64,000 bases of DNA from Neoactinobaculum massilliense (GTDB lineage Bacteria > Actinomycetota > Actinomycetes > Actinomycetales > Actinomycetaceae), in assembly GCF_900604955.1 (NCBI RefSeq), contig NZ_UWPE01000002.1, positions 302,029 through 366,028 on the forward strand. Direction: 5' to 3'. Made by a program: the position numbers and the translations under genes. Every line of letters starts with the position of its first letter. Positions within the stretch are counted from its first letter, which is position 1. The notes under the pieces were generated by a model. It ran no database searches, was not told where the DNA came from, and saw nothing but the letters and a program-made list of their open reading frames with translations. Positions 27,702-37,398 of this stretch are shown here, one piece after another.

Positions 27702-28589
27702 ATGCGGACCTACACGAAGCATGCGGCACCCGAGGAAATCACCGCCGAGTATGCCGGACTCATGGAGCTGGGCGAGGCGGCGGAACACGGCGGGGCACCC
27801 ACCGTGCGCGTCATGCGGCGCGAGGGGAGCGAGATGGAGACGGCCCTGCTGGCTCACGCCAGCCCCACCCGGGCGGCCGCGGAAGCTTTTGGCCGGAGGC
27901 TGGCGCACACGCACGCCTATGCTCCCACCGGCAAGCGTTTGTTCGGGCAGGCGCCCGCCCTCCTGGCCGGTCCCAATCCACCCGCCTATTCCATGGACCC
28001 CTCCCGCCTGCACCTGGTGCCGGCCGATTCCGAGCCGCGCACCTGGGGTGAGATGTACGCGGCAGACTTCATCGAACCGTTCATCGCGCCCGCGCTGCGC
28101 AACGGCGCATTCTCGCAGGCCGACGCCGCCCTCATGCACCGCCTCGCCGACCGCGTGGCCACGGGCATGTTCGACGCGCCCCAGCCTGCCCTCGTCACCA
28201 CCGACGCCGCCCTGCTCCACGGCGATCTGTGGAGCGGCAACGTCTTTTGGACCACCGCCGCATCTGCGCGGGAGGCCGCCCGCGGGACATGGAACGGGAC
28301 TACAGATGAAACGGAAGCGGAGGGAACCGCAGGCGACGGCGTCGTCGCCGTACTCATCGATCCCATTTCTCACGGCGGCCACGCGGAAACGGACCTTGCG
28401 GCGCTCACGGTGTTCGGGGCGCCGTTCGTCGATCGAATTTACGCTGCCTACAACGAGGAATCGCCGCTGGCCGACGGCTGGGAGGAGCGCGTGGGGCTGC
28501 ACCGGATCCACATGCTGGTGCTACACGCGGCGCTGTTTGGCGGCGGCTACGGGCAGGAAACCGTGGCGCAGGCACGCGCGTACCTGTAA
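27702..28589 (+). CDS. Fructosamine kinase family protein
   Basis: A 295-residue member of the fructosamine-3-kinase/aminoglycoside phosphotransferase fold, likely phosphorylating ketosamines so that glycated molecules are released. Visible motifs are the catalytic loop LLHGDLWSGNVFW (Asp and Asn), the metal-binding LIDPISHGGHAETDLAAL and a C-terminal MLVLHAALFGGGYG. The insertion after the catalytic loop is longer and more acidic than usual. The start at 27702 coincides with a -10-like hexamer 6 bases upstream. It is monocistronic. Confidence 0.82.
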   Translation: MRTYTKHAAPEEITAEYAGLMELGEAAEHGGAPTVRVMRREGSEMETALLAHASPTRAAAEAFGRRLAHTHAYAPTGKRLFGQAPALLAGPNPPAYSMDPSRLHLVPADSEPRTWGEMYAADFIEPFIAPALRNGAFSQADAALMHRLADRVATGMFDAPQPALVTTDAALLHGDLWSGNVFWTTAASAREAARGTWNGTTDETEAEGTAGDGVVAVLIDPISHGGHAETDLAALTVFGAPFVDRIYAAYNEESPLADGWEERVGLHRIHMLVLHAALFGGGYGQETVAQARAYL

Positions 28590-28720
28590 TCCACGCGCGC
28601 CGCATCCTGCCTGCCGTCCTGCCCACCCCGCGTGCGGCCGACGACTGAATAGGCACGCTCGGTACGCCTCGCACGCCCGGAATTCCGCGGCCAGGCGCAC
28701 CCCACTCAGACCTACCGTAG

Positions 28721-28737
28721 ATACCCCCTGGGGGTAT
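28721..28737. promoter_or_regulatory. CsoR-type copper operator
   Basis: ATACCCCCTGGGGGTAT is a perfect palindrome around a central T and matches the TACCCC/GGGGTA pattern of CsoR sites. It lies 44 bases before the copper chaperone start and runs into TATACA at 28735-28740, a plausible -10, so binding would block transcription until Cu(I) releases the repressor. No csoR gene is in the window. Confidence 0.85.
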
Positions 28738-28780
28738 ACAGTGGGGGCGATGTGCACCCGCACACCGGAAAGGAATTCTC

Positions 28781-29011
28781 ATGAACAGCACTACCCTCGA
28801 CATTTCTGGCATGACCTGCGCTCACTGCGTGATGCACGTGACCGAGGAACTCAAGGCGCTGGACGGCGTCAAGGACGTCAAGATCGACCTCCACCCGGGC
28901 GAGATTTCCACGGCCATGGTGGTTTCCGAGAACCCGCTGGATGATGCGGCTCTCCGCGAAGCCCTCGATGAGGCCGGAGACTACAAGCTTGAGGGCGTGA
29001 TTCGCACATAG
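28781..29011 (+). CDS. copZ: Copper chaperone CopZ (HMA domain)
   Basis: A 76-residue cytosolic metallochaperone made of one ferredoxin-like HMA domain. The Cu(I)-binding motif GMTCAHC is at residues 9-15. It would pass copper to CopA encoded 148 bp downstream. GGAAAGGA precedes the ATG. The CsoR-type operator upstream implies induction by copper. Confidence 0.95.
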   Translation: MNSTTLDISGMTCAHCVMHVTEELKALDGVKDVKIDLHPGEISTAMVVSENPLDDAALREALDEAGDYKLEGVIRT

Positions 29012-29159
29012 TTTTTCGACGCCGCGGTCACCGCTATCCGAGTGCACGCCTACCTGCGTAGGAGATACCCGGACCGGACGGCGTCGTTCGCATGTCCGCC
29101 AGCGCCGCGCCACCACCGCCCGCACGCTGGAACCCGCTGAGAATCTTGAATCGAGCATC

Positions 29160-31580
29160 ATGACCGAAGCAACTGCACATTCTGGCCGCACCGCCGGCAC
29201 TTCGCCGAACGCGGATGCTGCACGCGGCGAAACCGCGGCCGCCGGCGTCGCGCAAGCGGAGGCAGCCCCCACCGTGGCCGAACTGGACCTGGCGGTGGGC
29301 GGGATGACGTGCGCGTCCTGCGTGGCGCGGGTGGAGAAGAAACTCAACAAACTCCCCGGTACGCACGCGCTGGTTAACCTGGCCAACGAGCAGGCGCACA
29401 TTGAGCTTTCGGCAGAAGGCGCGGCGCTCTCGGACGCGGAGTTTGTGGCGCAGGTGCAGCGGGCCGGATATGAGGCCTCGGTGATTCGGCGCGTGAAGCT
29501 CGGCAGCCACGGGGAGCGGACGGCCTCGGTGAGCGAGGAGCAGGCGAAAGCGGTGGAGCGCCGCGCGGATGCGGCCACTCAGCGCCGTATCCATCACCTG
29601 CGCAACCTGTTCTGGGTGGCACTCGTGCTGGCGATCCCCGTGGTCACTATGTCCATGATTCCGGCCTGGCAGTTCCCCGGCTGGCAGTGGGTGGTGGCCG
29701 CACTTTCTCTACCGATCGCGTTCTACTGCGGCTGGCCGTTCCATAAGGCGGCGTTCCGCGCCGCCGCGCACGGCAGCTCCACGATGGACACCCTCGTCTC
29801 ACTGGGCACGCTGGCCTCCATGCTGTGGTCCCTGTGGGCACTGCTCTGGGGTGGCGCGGGGCAGATCGGCTACACCATGCGGATGTCCGGCATGCACACG
29901 GTGAACGCTCCCCACCTCTACTTCGAATCCGTGGCCATGATTGTCGCATTCCTGCTGCTGGGCCGCTGGCTTGAGCATCGCTCGCGCCGTTCGGCCGGTG
30001 ATGCGCTGCGGGAACTGCTCAATCTGGGTGTGGAGACGGCACGGCGTGTGCGCCGCGCGGACGGCACCGAGGTGTCCGAGGACATTCCGGCCGCCCAGCT
30101 TCAGGTGGGGGATGTTTTTGTGACGAAGCCGGGCGAGAAGATCGCCACCGATGGCGTGGTCATCGCGGGCTCCTCCGCCGTGGACGCCTCCCTACTGACC
30201 GGGGAATCAGCACCGGTGGAGGTGAGCGAGGGCAGCGAGGTAACCGGCGCCACGGTTAATACGGCCGGCGCCCTCACCATCCGCGCCACCCGCGTGGGTG
30301 AGGACACCACACTCGCCGCCATGGGTCGCCTGCTCACCAAGGCGCAAACCGGCAAGGCGCCCGTACAGCAGCTCGCGGACCGCATTTCCGCCGTGTTCGT
30401 GCCCGCCGTTATCGGTATCGCGCTGCTCACCCTGGTGATCCGCCTCCTCCTCGGCAACCCGCTGGAGCTGGCACTCACCTCCGCCATCACCGTGCTGGTG
30501 GTGGCCTGCCCGTGCGCGTTGGGCCTGGCCACACCCACGGCGCTCATGGTTGGCTCCGGACGTGCCTCGAAGCTAGGCATCCTCATCGGCGGCCCTGAAA
30601 TCCTTGAGAACGCGGCCAAGACGAACACCATGATTCTGGACAAGACGGGCACCATCACCGAGGGCCACATGGCCGTCGCCGCCGTCCAGCCCGCCCCCGG
30701 CGTCACCGAGCGCGAACTGCTCGCCGCCGCAGCCTCCGTGGAGGCCCACTCTGAGCACCCCATTGCAGCGGCCATTCTCAAGGAAAACGGCCGCTTTGGT
30801 GCCGCGGTCCCGGCCAGCAGCATTCGCGCCGTCCCCGGTTTCGGGGTGGAGGGGATGGTGGGCGCCGCCCGTATTCGCGCCGGTAAGCCCGCGTGGTTTG
30901 ACGACGCCGAAGTGCGCGCCGCTTTTACTTCCGCACCGGAAGGTATTGCCTCACCCGCCACCACGACGGAAGCCGGCCCGAAGGCAACGGAGGCATCCAC
31001 GGACGTCGTCGTCGAAAAGGACGGCGCTGTTATCGGCGTCATTACCGTGCGGGATCGCCTTCGTCCCGAGGCGACCGCCGCGCTCGCGGAGCTCAAGGCG
31101 GGCGGTATTCATCTGGTGCTGGCCACGGGTGATAACCCGGCCACCGCGCACGCCATCGCCGCGGAGGCGGGCATTGAGGATGTGCACGCCGGCGTGCTGC
31201 CGGACGACAAGGTGCGGATTGTTGGAGAACTGCAGGCTCAGGGCCGCGCCGTGGCCATGGTGGGGGACGGCGTGAACGACGCCGCCGCACTCGCCGCCGC
31301 CAATCTCTCCATCGCGATGGGAACGGGAACGGACGTGGCCAAGGCGGCCTCGGATATCACGATCGTCAATTCGGATCTCAACTCCGTTCCCACGGCGCTG
31401 CGGATTTCCCGCGCCACGCTACGGATTATTCGGCAGAATCTCGGCTGGGCATTCGGTTATAACGTGGTCGCTATTCCCCTGGCCATATTCGGCGTCATCC
31501 TGCCGGGCGTCGCGGCTGCCGCCATGGCCGCCTCCTCCGTCATCGTGGTCACGAATTCGCTGCGCCTCCGCCGCGCGTGA
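29160..31580 (+). CDS. copA: Copper-exporting P1B-type ATPase CopA
   Basis: An 806-residue Cu(I) pump. An Ala-rich N-tail (1-40) leads to one HMA domain (GMTCASC, 48-54). Eight helices follow, with the actuator TGES (LLTGESAPVEV), the intramembrane CPC at 450-452, the phosphorylated Asp494 in DKTGT, the SEHP nucleotide-domain motif and the hinge GDGVND (Asp703). All catalytic residues are intact. The ATG at 29160 lacks a strong ribosome site, and 148 bp separate it from copZ, probably within one transcript. In this window it may also protect against copper needed by the NirK-like enzyme. Confidence 0.95.
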   Translation: MTEATAHSGRTAGTSPNADAARGETAAAGVAQAEAAPTVAELDLAVGGMTCASCVARVEKKLNKLPGTHALVNLANEQAHIELSAEGAALSDAEFVAQVQRAGYEASVIRRVKLGSHGERTASVSEEQAKAVERRADAATQRRIHHLRNLFWVALVLAIPVVTMSMIPAWQFPGWQWVVAALSLPIAFYCGWPFHKAAFRAAAHGSSTMDTLVSLGTLASMLWSLWALLWGGAGQIGYTMRMSGMHTVNAPHLYFESVAMIVAFLLLGRWLEHRSRRSAGDALRELLNLGVETARRVRRADGTEVSEDIPAAQLQVGDVFVTKPGEKIATDGVVIAGSSAVDASLLTGESAPVEVSEGSEVTGATVNTAGALTIRATRVGEDTTLAAMGRLLTKAQTGKAPVQQLADRISAVFVPAVIGIALLTLVIRLLLGNPLELALTSAITVLVVACPCALGLATPTALMVGSGRASKLGILIGGPEILENAAKTNTMILDKTGTITEGHMAVAAVQPAPGVTERELLAAAASVEAHSEHPIAAAILKENGRFGAAVPASSIRAVPGFGVEGMVGAARIRAGKPAWFDDAEVRAAFTSAPEGIASPATTTEAGPKATEASTDVVVEKDGAVIGVITVRDRLRPEATAALAELKAGGIHLVLATGDNPATAHAIAAEAGIEDVHAGVLPDDKVRIVGELQAQGRAVAMVGDGVNDAAALAAANLSIAMGTGTDVAKAASDITIVNSDLNSVPTALRISRATLRIIRQNLGWAFGYNVVAIPLAIFGVILPGVAAAAMAASSVIVVTNSLRLRRA

Positions 31581-31656
31581 TGGCTCACTGTTACGCACGG
31601 ACCATCATATTTGTCGGTGGGGTCGCGGATAATGGAAGCGTCGGGAAGGAGATCAG

Positions 31657-32610
31657 TTGAAGCAACATATCGGAAACAAGGTTGTTCTTATCGGAGCCGG
31701 CGCCGTTGGACTCGCCTACGCGTACGCGCTTGTCAACCAGGGCACGGTGGACCACCTCGCGCTCATCGATATTGCGAAGGAAAAAACCTGGGGCAACGTC
31801 CAGGATCTCAACCACGGCGTGGTGTGGGCGCCGTCCCGCACCGTCGTCACAGAGGGCACCTATGATGACTGCGCCGATGCGGATCTGATTGTGGATTGCG
31901 CGGGTGCAGCGCAAAAGCCGGGCGAAACGCGCCTGGACCTGGTAAACAAGAACCTCGCGATCACCAAGTCCGTGGTGGAGCAAGCCATGTCCCACGGTTT
32001 TGACGGCATCTTCCTGGTGGCCGCCAACCCGGTGGATATCCTCACCTACGGTGCCTACAAGTACTCGGGCCTGCCCGCATCCCGCGTGCTAGGCTCCGGC
32101 ACCATCCTTGATTCGGCACGCTTCCGCTTCATGCTCTCCGAGCGCTACGACATCGCGCCCACCTCCGTCCACGCCTACATTATTGGCGAGCACGGGGATA
32201 CTGAACTGCCGGTGCTGGCCTCCTCCACGGTGGCCGGCATTTCCACCCGTAAGCGCCTCGAAAAGGAGCCGGGCCTGGAGAAGGAGCTCTACTCCATCTT
32301 CGAGAAAACGCGTGACGCCGCCTACCGCATTATCGAAGCCAAGGGCTCCACGTCCTACGGCGTTGGCATGGGGCTGGCACGTATCACGCGCGCCATTTTC
32401 CGCAACGATGATGTGGCACTCCCGGTGTCCGCCTACCTGGACGGTGAGTACGGGGAAAAGGACATCTACATTGGCACCCCCGCCATCATCAACCGCGCGG
32501 GCGTGCACCGCGTGATCGAACTGGAGCTCACGGAGAAGGAGGCGGCCGCGTTCAAGCAGTCCGCCGATACGCTGCGCTCCGTCCGCGACCAGGCCATGGG
32601 CATCAAGTAG
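31657..32610 (+). CDS. ldh: L-lactate dehydrogenase
   Basis: A 317-residue NADH-dependent cytosolic enzyme that regenerates NAD by reducing pyruvate. The Rossmann motif [17 protein letters not shown], the substrate-loop area [26 protein letters not shown], and the catalytic His179 in [10 protein letters not shown] are all present. The start is TTG at 31657, with AAGGAG ideally placed upstream and the conserved N-terminus beginning there. It is monocistronic and ends in a strong terminator. With pyruvate oxidase it sets the fate of pyruvate. Confidence 0.95.
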   Translation: MKQHIGNKVVLIGAGAVGLAYAYALVNQGTVDHLALIDIAKEKTWGNVQDLNHGVVWAPSRTVVTEGTYDDCADADLIVDCAGAAQKPGETRLDLVNKNLAITKSVVEQAMSHGFDGIFLVAANPVDILTYGAYKYSGLPASRVLGSGTILDSARFRFMLSERYDIAPTSVHAYIIGEHGDTELPVLASSTVAGISTRKRLEKEPGLEKELYSIFEKTRDAAYRIIEAKGSTSYGVGMGLARITRAIFRNDDVALPVSAYLDGEYGEKDIYIGTPAIINRAGVHRVIELELTEKEAAAFKQSADTLRSVRDQAMGIK

Positions 32611-32621
32611 TCTCATCCGCC

Positions 32622-32648
32622 AGAGCCCCGCACCTGCGGGGCTCTTTT
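32622..32648 (+). terminator. Rho-independent terminator
   Basis: AGAGCCCCGC (32622-32631) pairs with GCGGGGCTCT (32636-32645) around a 4-base loop, with a T-run to 32648. It lies 12 bases after the ldh stop codon. Confidence 0.92.
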
Positions 32649-32856
32649 ATGTATACAGGGCGTTTCATGTACGCAGGGCCGCATGCCCCGCCCACCGCCG
32701 CGCGCCCCGAATCGCACCCGCTGCCGCGCCTCATACCCCACCGCGCTCACTGCCTCGCACCCAACACGCCCGTCACCTCCCGCCGCCCGAGCCTCTCCAC
32801 GCTCATTCCGTAGACCCACCGCGGCCTTTTGCCGCCGCGTGGCCCTCTCGCCCCGT

Positions 32857-32862
32857 TAGACT
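32857..32862 (+). promoter_or_regulatory. -10-like hexamer for the MprF-like gene
   Basis: TAGACT lies exactly 6 bases before GTG 32869 and no ribosome site is present, which fits a leaderless mRNA. The same TAGACTGTG string precedes the fluoride channel gene at 41928. Confidence 0.45.
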
Positions 32863-32868
32863 GTGCGA

Positions 32869-35634
32869 GTGCAACAGGACCCAGAAACGTTGGAGCAGAG
32901 CATCGCAGCCCCAACGCACCCGGTAACGCTCATTGATGAGCGCCTGCACTGGGTGCGCCGGCCTCGTCACCTTGTGACAGGCCTGCTTGCCGTAGCGGGC
33001 CTGCTCCTGGTGATCGTGTTCGCCATTTACGGCCACCGCACCAGCGTGGCCGTAACGCGCGACGTAGCCAGTGCCACCTCCAATATTGTGAGCACCATCC
33101 TGGTGGTACCCATCAATATTCTTGAGGGCCTCATTTCCTTTGTGATCCCACTGTTGATCCTCGGCGAGTTTGTACGGCGCCGGCATTGGCGCCAACTACT
33201 CACCTCCATTGCAGCCGCCGCCGTGGGCGTGGGCGTCTCCTACCTGGGCGTGTGGTTCTTTGATCGTTTCTTCCCCACGGCCATGATTACCTCGGATCTC
33301 ACGGCGGATCTGCGAGCGCAATCCTTCATCACGCTGCTCCCCTACGTGGCTGTGATTTCCTCCCTCCTCACCGTGTCGAGCGCCGCCAAGCCCACAAAGA
33401 TTTCCCGGTCCTCCTGGTGGCTGCTAGGCATTGTGCTGCTGCTCTCCGTGCTGCAGGGCGATCAGTCGCTCTCGGGCGCGCTCATCACCGTGCTGGTAGG
33501 AATTTCCACCGGCCACCTCATGCTGTATGCGCTGGGGGATAACGCGGCGCGCGCAAACGGTGCCGCGCTGGTGCAACTGGTGCGCCGTGCGGGCATGGAC
33601 GCCTCACGCATTGTCCGGGTCGATAACGCCCCCGAGCCGCTCACCGCCTGGTCGATTACCAGCCCGGCCCGGCTCGGATACGGCTGGGATAATCCGCTGG
33701 GACAAATCCGTAACGCGCTCGCGGACGAGGCCGCCCCCACCGCCACCGTCACGGCCCTGGATATTGACGTGGACACCATTGTCGAGCGCGCCCGCTCTCT
33801 CCGGCCCGTCGCCGCGAATTCCCTTGCCCGCAACTATGTTGTCTATTCGCCGGCGGGCACCTTCCACGCCGTCGTCATTGATTCTGACCAGATTATCGTC
33901 TCCCAGCTCACCACACTGTGGCACCGTCTGCGCCTCACCTCCGCGGGGGACACCACTGACCGCTCCATCATCGAAAAGGCGCAGAACATTGTGCTCAAGG
34001 AGCGTCAGGCTATTGCGCTCGGGGTCTCCCCGGCCCGGGAAATCCGTATCGCCGCCACGGAACTGTCCGCCCTTGTCGCCTTCGGTTTGGTGGGCGCCCA
34101 TCCGCTCAGCCATGTGTCCGACGACGCCGCCCCCAGCGCGAGTACGGAGTTACGTAGTACCGAGACGGAGTCACGTAGTACCGAGCAGGCGGGCAACGAT
34201 CATGCCGTGAACCAGGCCCCGGCGCAGACCGCGGCGTCGCAGGAAGCTGGCGCTTCGGCGTCGGACGACAACGAAACCGCTCACAGCCCGGCCATCCCGG
34301 ATCTCCTGACAGACACGCAACTGGACCAACTGTGGCGCGTTCTGCAGCGCGCGCACCGCGCCGGGCTCTCACACCAGAACATTCATGCGGGCGTGGTGAC
34401 GCTGACGGATGGTGAGGTGGGGATCTCGGACTGGGAGAACGGCGCGATCGCCTCCACGGAGCTGGCACGCACGGTGGACCTGGCGCAAACGCTTGCGATG
34501 CTCACCGTGCTGGTGGGCGTGGACCGGGCGGTGGCCTCGGCAAAACGGTCTCTGCCGCGCGCGGCGCTCATCTCCATCGCCCCGGCCATGCAGCGCTCCA
34601 TTCTCCCGGCGCCCACCCGCGCGGAGCTGGGCGATAAGAAACGCATCGAGGCCGTCCGCAACGCACTTATTGACGAGATTCCGGAGGCGAAGGACGTCGG
34701 GCTGGTCCAGTTCAACCGCTTCCAGCCGAAAACCGTCATCACGCTCATCATTGGCGTGGCGGCCGTGTTTATTCTGCTCGGCTCTATTAACTTCCAGGAT
34801 CTCAAGGCCACCGTGTCCCAGGCAAACCCGTGGCTCATGGTGGTGGCGTTCCTGGTGGGGCTGGTGACGTACGTAGGCGCCGCTATCATCCTCCAGGCAC
34901 TCAGCGCGGAGAAACTGCGACTGCGCGAGGGCGTGCTGGCGCAGCTGGCCGGCAGCGTGGTGGTGCTGGTGGCGCCGGCGGGTATTGGGCCGGCGGCCAT
35001 TAACCTGCGTTACCTGCAGAAGCAGGGCATGAAAACGGCGGTGGCCGTGGCGACCGTGACGCTTTCCCAGGTGCTGCAGTTCCTCTGCACGGTGGCACTG
35101 CTGGTGGCGCTGGCGCTGCTCACCGGTGATTTCGGTACGCTCTCCATGCCCTCCTCCTCCGCGCTGGTGGGTATCGCCATCGCCGTGGTGGCGATTGCGG
35201 CCCTGTTCGCCATCAAGCCGCTGCGCCGCTGGCTGTGGAAGAAACTCCAGCCCAGTTTCGAGCAGATTTGGCCGCGTCTCGCCTGGCTGATGACCCATCC
35301 GGGCCGGCTGGGACTGGCCACGCTTGGCGCGCTCCTGCAAACGGCCGGCTATGTGGCGGCGTTCGGGTTCTCCCTTGCCGCCTTCGGGGAATCGCTTTCG
35401 CTCACCACCCTGGCTCTCACCTACCTGGTATCCAATTCGGTGGGCTCCGTTATTCCCACCCCGGGTGGTATCGGCCCGGTGGAGGCGGCGCTCACGGGTG
35501 GTCTTACCCTGGCCGGCGTACCCTACTCGGTAGCCTTCTCCACCGCGGTGCTCTACCGCGTACTCACATTCTGGGCGCGCGTACCGCTCGGGTGGGGCTC
35601 ACTTCGTTGGATGGAAAAGAAGGATCTGCTGTAG
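32869..35634 (+). CDS. MprF-like flippase domain protein with embedded kinase-like segment
   Basis: A 921-residue membrane protein. An N-terminal block of about 6 helices (about 35-230) is followed by a long soluble part (about 230-610) and a C-terminal 7-8 helix block (about 620-921) of the lysylphosphatidylglycerol synthase TM (UPF0104) type, which flips lipids or glycolipids. The soluble part holds a degenerate kinase-like core: HRAGLSHQNIHAGVVTLTD resembles a catalytic loop with the Asp replaced by Asn or Gln, and VGISDWENG takes the place of DFG. Catalysis is therefore doubtful. A 21-bp in-frame tandem repeat falls in its acidic, low-complexity linker. GTG 32869 is preferred over GTG 32863 because of the leaderless -10. 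It abuts the next gene without a gap. Confidence 0.75.
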   Translation: MQQDPETLEQSIAAPTHPVTLIDERLHWVRRPRHLVTGLLAVAGLLLVIVFAIYGHRTSVAVTRDVASATSNIVSTILVVPINILEGLISFVIPLLILGEFVRRRHWRQLLTSIAAAAVGVGVSYLGVWFFDRFFPTAMITSDLTADLRAQSFITLLPYVAVISSLLTVSSAAKPTKISRSSWWLLGIVLLLSVLQGDQSLSGALITVLVGISTGHLMLYALGDNAARANGAALVQLVRRAGMDASRIVRVDNAPEPLTAWSITSPARLGYGWDNPLGQIRNALADEAAPTATVTALDIDVDTIVERARSLRPVAANSLARNYVVYSPAGTFHAVVIDSDQIIVSQLTTLWHRLRLTSAGDTTDRSIIEKAQNIVLKERQAIALGVSPAREIRIAATELSALVAFGLVGAHPLSHVSDDAAPSASTELRSTETESRSTEQAGNDHAVNQAPAQTAASQEAGASASDDNETAHSPAIPDLLTDTQLDQLWRVLQRAHRAGLSHQNIHAGVVTLTDGEVGISDWENGAIASTELARTVDLAQTLAMLTVLVGVDRAVASAKRSLPRAALISIAPAMQRSILPAPTRAELGDKKRIEAVRNALIDEIPEAKDVGLVQFNRFQPKTVITLIIGVAAVFILLGSINFQDLKATVSQANPWLMVVAFLVGLVTYVGAAIILQALSAEKLRLREGVLAQLAGSVVVLVAPAGIGPAAINLRYLQKQGMKTAVAVATVTLSQVLQFLCTVALLVALALLTGDFGTLSMPSSSALVGIAIAVVAIAALFAIKPLRRWLWKKLQPSFEQIWPRLAWLMTHPGRLGLATLGALLQTAGYVAAFGFSLAAFGESLSLTTLALTYLVSNSVGSVIPTPGGIGPVEAALTGGLTLAGVPYSVAFSTAVLYRVLTFWARVPLGWGSLRWMEKKDLL
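34144..34185 (+). repeat. 21-bp in-frame tandem repeat
   Basis: Two 21-base units (34144-34164, 34165-34185) differ at one base and encode a repeated Ser-Thr-Glu-rich heptad in the linker of the MprF-like protein. Because the unit is 7 codons, gain or loss would keep the frame. Confidence 0.85.
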
Positions 35635-37398
35635 ATGACAAGCTCCCGGCCGGCCGCGCGCACGAGCAATTTGCGCCCCACATCCCGTTCACAGGAGCCC
35701 GCCGCGAGCGCCACCGCATCACCTCGTTCACGCCACACCACGTCCCGCTTCGCAACCGGTTCTGTGCCCACCGCGAAGCCGCGCCGCGTCGACGTCGTCG
35801 CCTGGATCCTGGCACTTCTCACCGTCCTCATGTACCTGGGTTTCGCGTGGTTCCAGTGGGCTAATTTCTCCTCTCCCTCCTGGGATCTGGGCATCTTCAC
35901 GCAGCTGGCGGACCGCTACGCGCACCTTGAGGCGCCCATCGTGGATATCAAGGAGCCCGGCTTCAACCTGTGGGGCGACCATTTCCACCCGATTCTGCTA
36001 CTCACCGGCCCACTGTTCCGTCTGTTCCCCTCGGGCATGACGCTCATGGCGCTCGAAGCCTTCCTATTCGGCATTTCCGTGGCACCCATCACCGCGTTCG
36101 CACGACGCCGCATCGGCAGGCTGGCCGGCACGATCGTGGGCGTCGCCTACGCGGTTTCGTGGGGGCTCACCTCCGCGTCCGTGGTCCAGTTCCATGAGAT
36201 TGCCTTCGCCGTGCCACTCCTTACTTTCGGCCTCACCCACTGGTTGGACGGACGGCGCAGGGCGGCGCTGGTGGAAATCGGCCTGCTCGTTTTCGTCAAG
36301 GAGGACCTGGGGCTCACCGTCGCTGCCATTGGGTTTGTGATTTTCCTCGAGGCGTTGCAGAGTGTACGGGGTTCCCGGGGGTCCGACGACGCCGCACTCG
36401 CGAACGCGGGCGCCACCGAGCCCGCCACCACGAACGTCAGCGCGGCCAACGCATCCGGCGACGACGCCGCATCCCCACGCACCGTATTTGCTGCTTTCTG
36501 GCGCCACGTCCGCGCCGCCCTCGCCACCCGCGATGGGCGGATAGCCGTGGGACTGGCCGTGTGGGGCATATTCTGGTTCGCGCTGGCCACGTTCGTGATC
36601 CTGCCGCACTTTAATCCGAATGGGGATTGGGACTATGCCAGCCGGCTCAATTCCCAGTACGGCTTCTTCCAGCCGGAGGTCAAGTGGGAAACACTCGGTT
36701 TTACGGTGACAGCGCTCGGCGCGCTGGGGCTCCTCAGCCCATGGTCCATCGCCCTCATCCCTACCTTCCTGTGGCGTTTCTCCGGCAATAACCCGTACTA
36801 CTGGACCATTCTGTGGCACTATTCAGCCACTCTCATGCCGATCATTGCCGTGGCCCTGGTGGACGGCGCTGAGCGCTGGCATCGGCACTCCCATCCTCTG
36901 CGTCTCCGGGCCGGGCAGTCCTCCGCACGGTCTCACCCCGTACGCGGCCAAGCACCGCGTTGGGCGGCGTCGTCCCTCATGTCCGTCGCTTCCGCGCTCC
37001 TGTTCCTTGGCAGTTCGCTGGTGGGCACCTCCTACAACGGATTCGGTCACTGGGTAACCGGGCAGGGCAATACACAGGGCTACGTGTCCGTGGCGGGGTA
37101 CGGGGATGCGCAAACGCCGGCCGAGCGCGCGGCGGCGAGGGGCGCGGTGGCCGCTGTGGGCACCGGACGCACGCTCATCGCGGACGTGGTGATGATGGCC
37201 TACGTGGTGCCGGGTAATACCGTGTACTGGGAGCACTCCTACGGGGACGCCTATTTTGACACCGTGGTGTTCTCCAACCGGCTCTATCACGGCAGCGGGT
37301 CAAACGTGGTGCGCTGGGTAAAGTCCAAGGTGGGCGGTAGTTGGCACGTGGTATATAACCGGCTCGGATATGTGGTGGTGGAACGTGACGGAACATAA
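35635..37398 (+). CDS. DUF2079 polytopic membrane protein (first of pair)
   Basis: A 587-residue membrane protein with a basic N-tail (1-50) and about 9-10 helices. The segment SWDLGIFTQLADRYAHLEAPIVDIKEPGFNLWGDHFHP is the DUF2079 hallmark; the family has a glycosyltransferase-C-like fold and no proven function. It starts directly after the stop codon of the MprF-like gene, so the two are coupled. A lipid- or glycan-handling envelope role is an inference from that neighbour. A hydrophilic Ala/Thr-rich insertion lies in the middle (encoded about 36365-36480). Confidence 0.8.
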   Translation: MTSSRPAARTSNLRPTSRSQEPAASATASPRSRHTTSRFATGSVPTAKPRRVDVVAWILALLTVLMYLGFAWFQWANFSSPSWDLGIFTQLADRYAHLEAPIVDIKEPGFNLWGDHFHPILLLTGPLFRLFPSGMTLMALEAFLFGISVAPITAFARRRIGRLAGTIVGVAYAVSWGLTSASVVQFHEIAFAVPLLTFGLTHWLDGRRRAALVEIGLLVFVKEDLGLTVAAIGFVIFLEALQSVRGSRGSDDAALANAGATEPATTNVSAANASGDDAASPRTVFAAFWRHVRAALATRDGRIAVGLAVWGIFWFALATFVILPHFNPNGDWDYASRLNSQYGFFQPEVKWETLGFTVTALGALGLLSPWSIALIPTFLWRFSGNNPYYWTILWHYSATLMPIIAVALVDGAERWHRHSHPLRLRAGQSSARSHPVRGQAPRWAASSLMSVASALLFLGSSLVGTSYNGFGHWVTGQGNTQGYVSVAGYGDAQTPAERAAARGAVAAVGTGRTLIADVVMMAYVVPGNTVYWEHSYGDAYFDTVVFSNRLYHGSGSNVVRWVKSKVGGSWHVVYNRLGYVVVERDGT

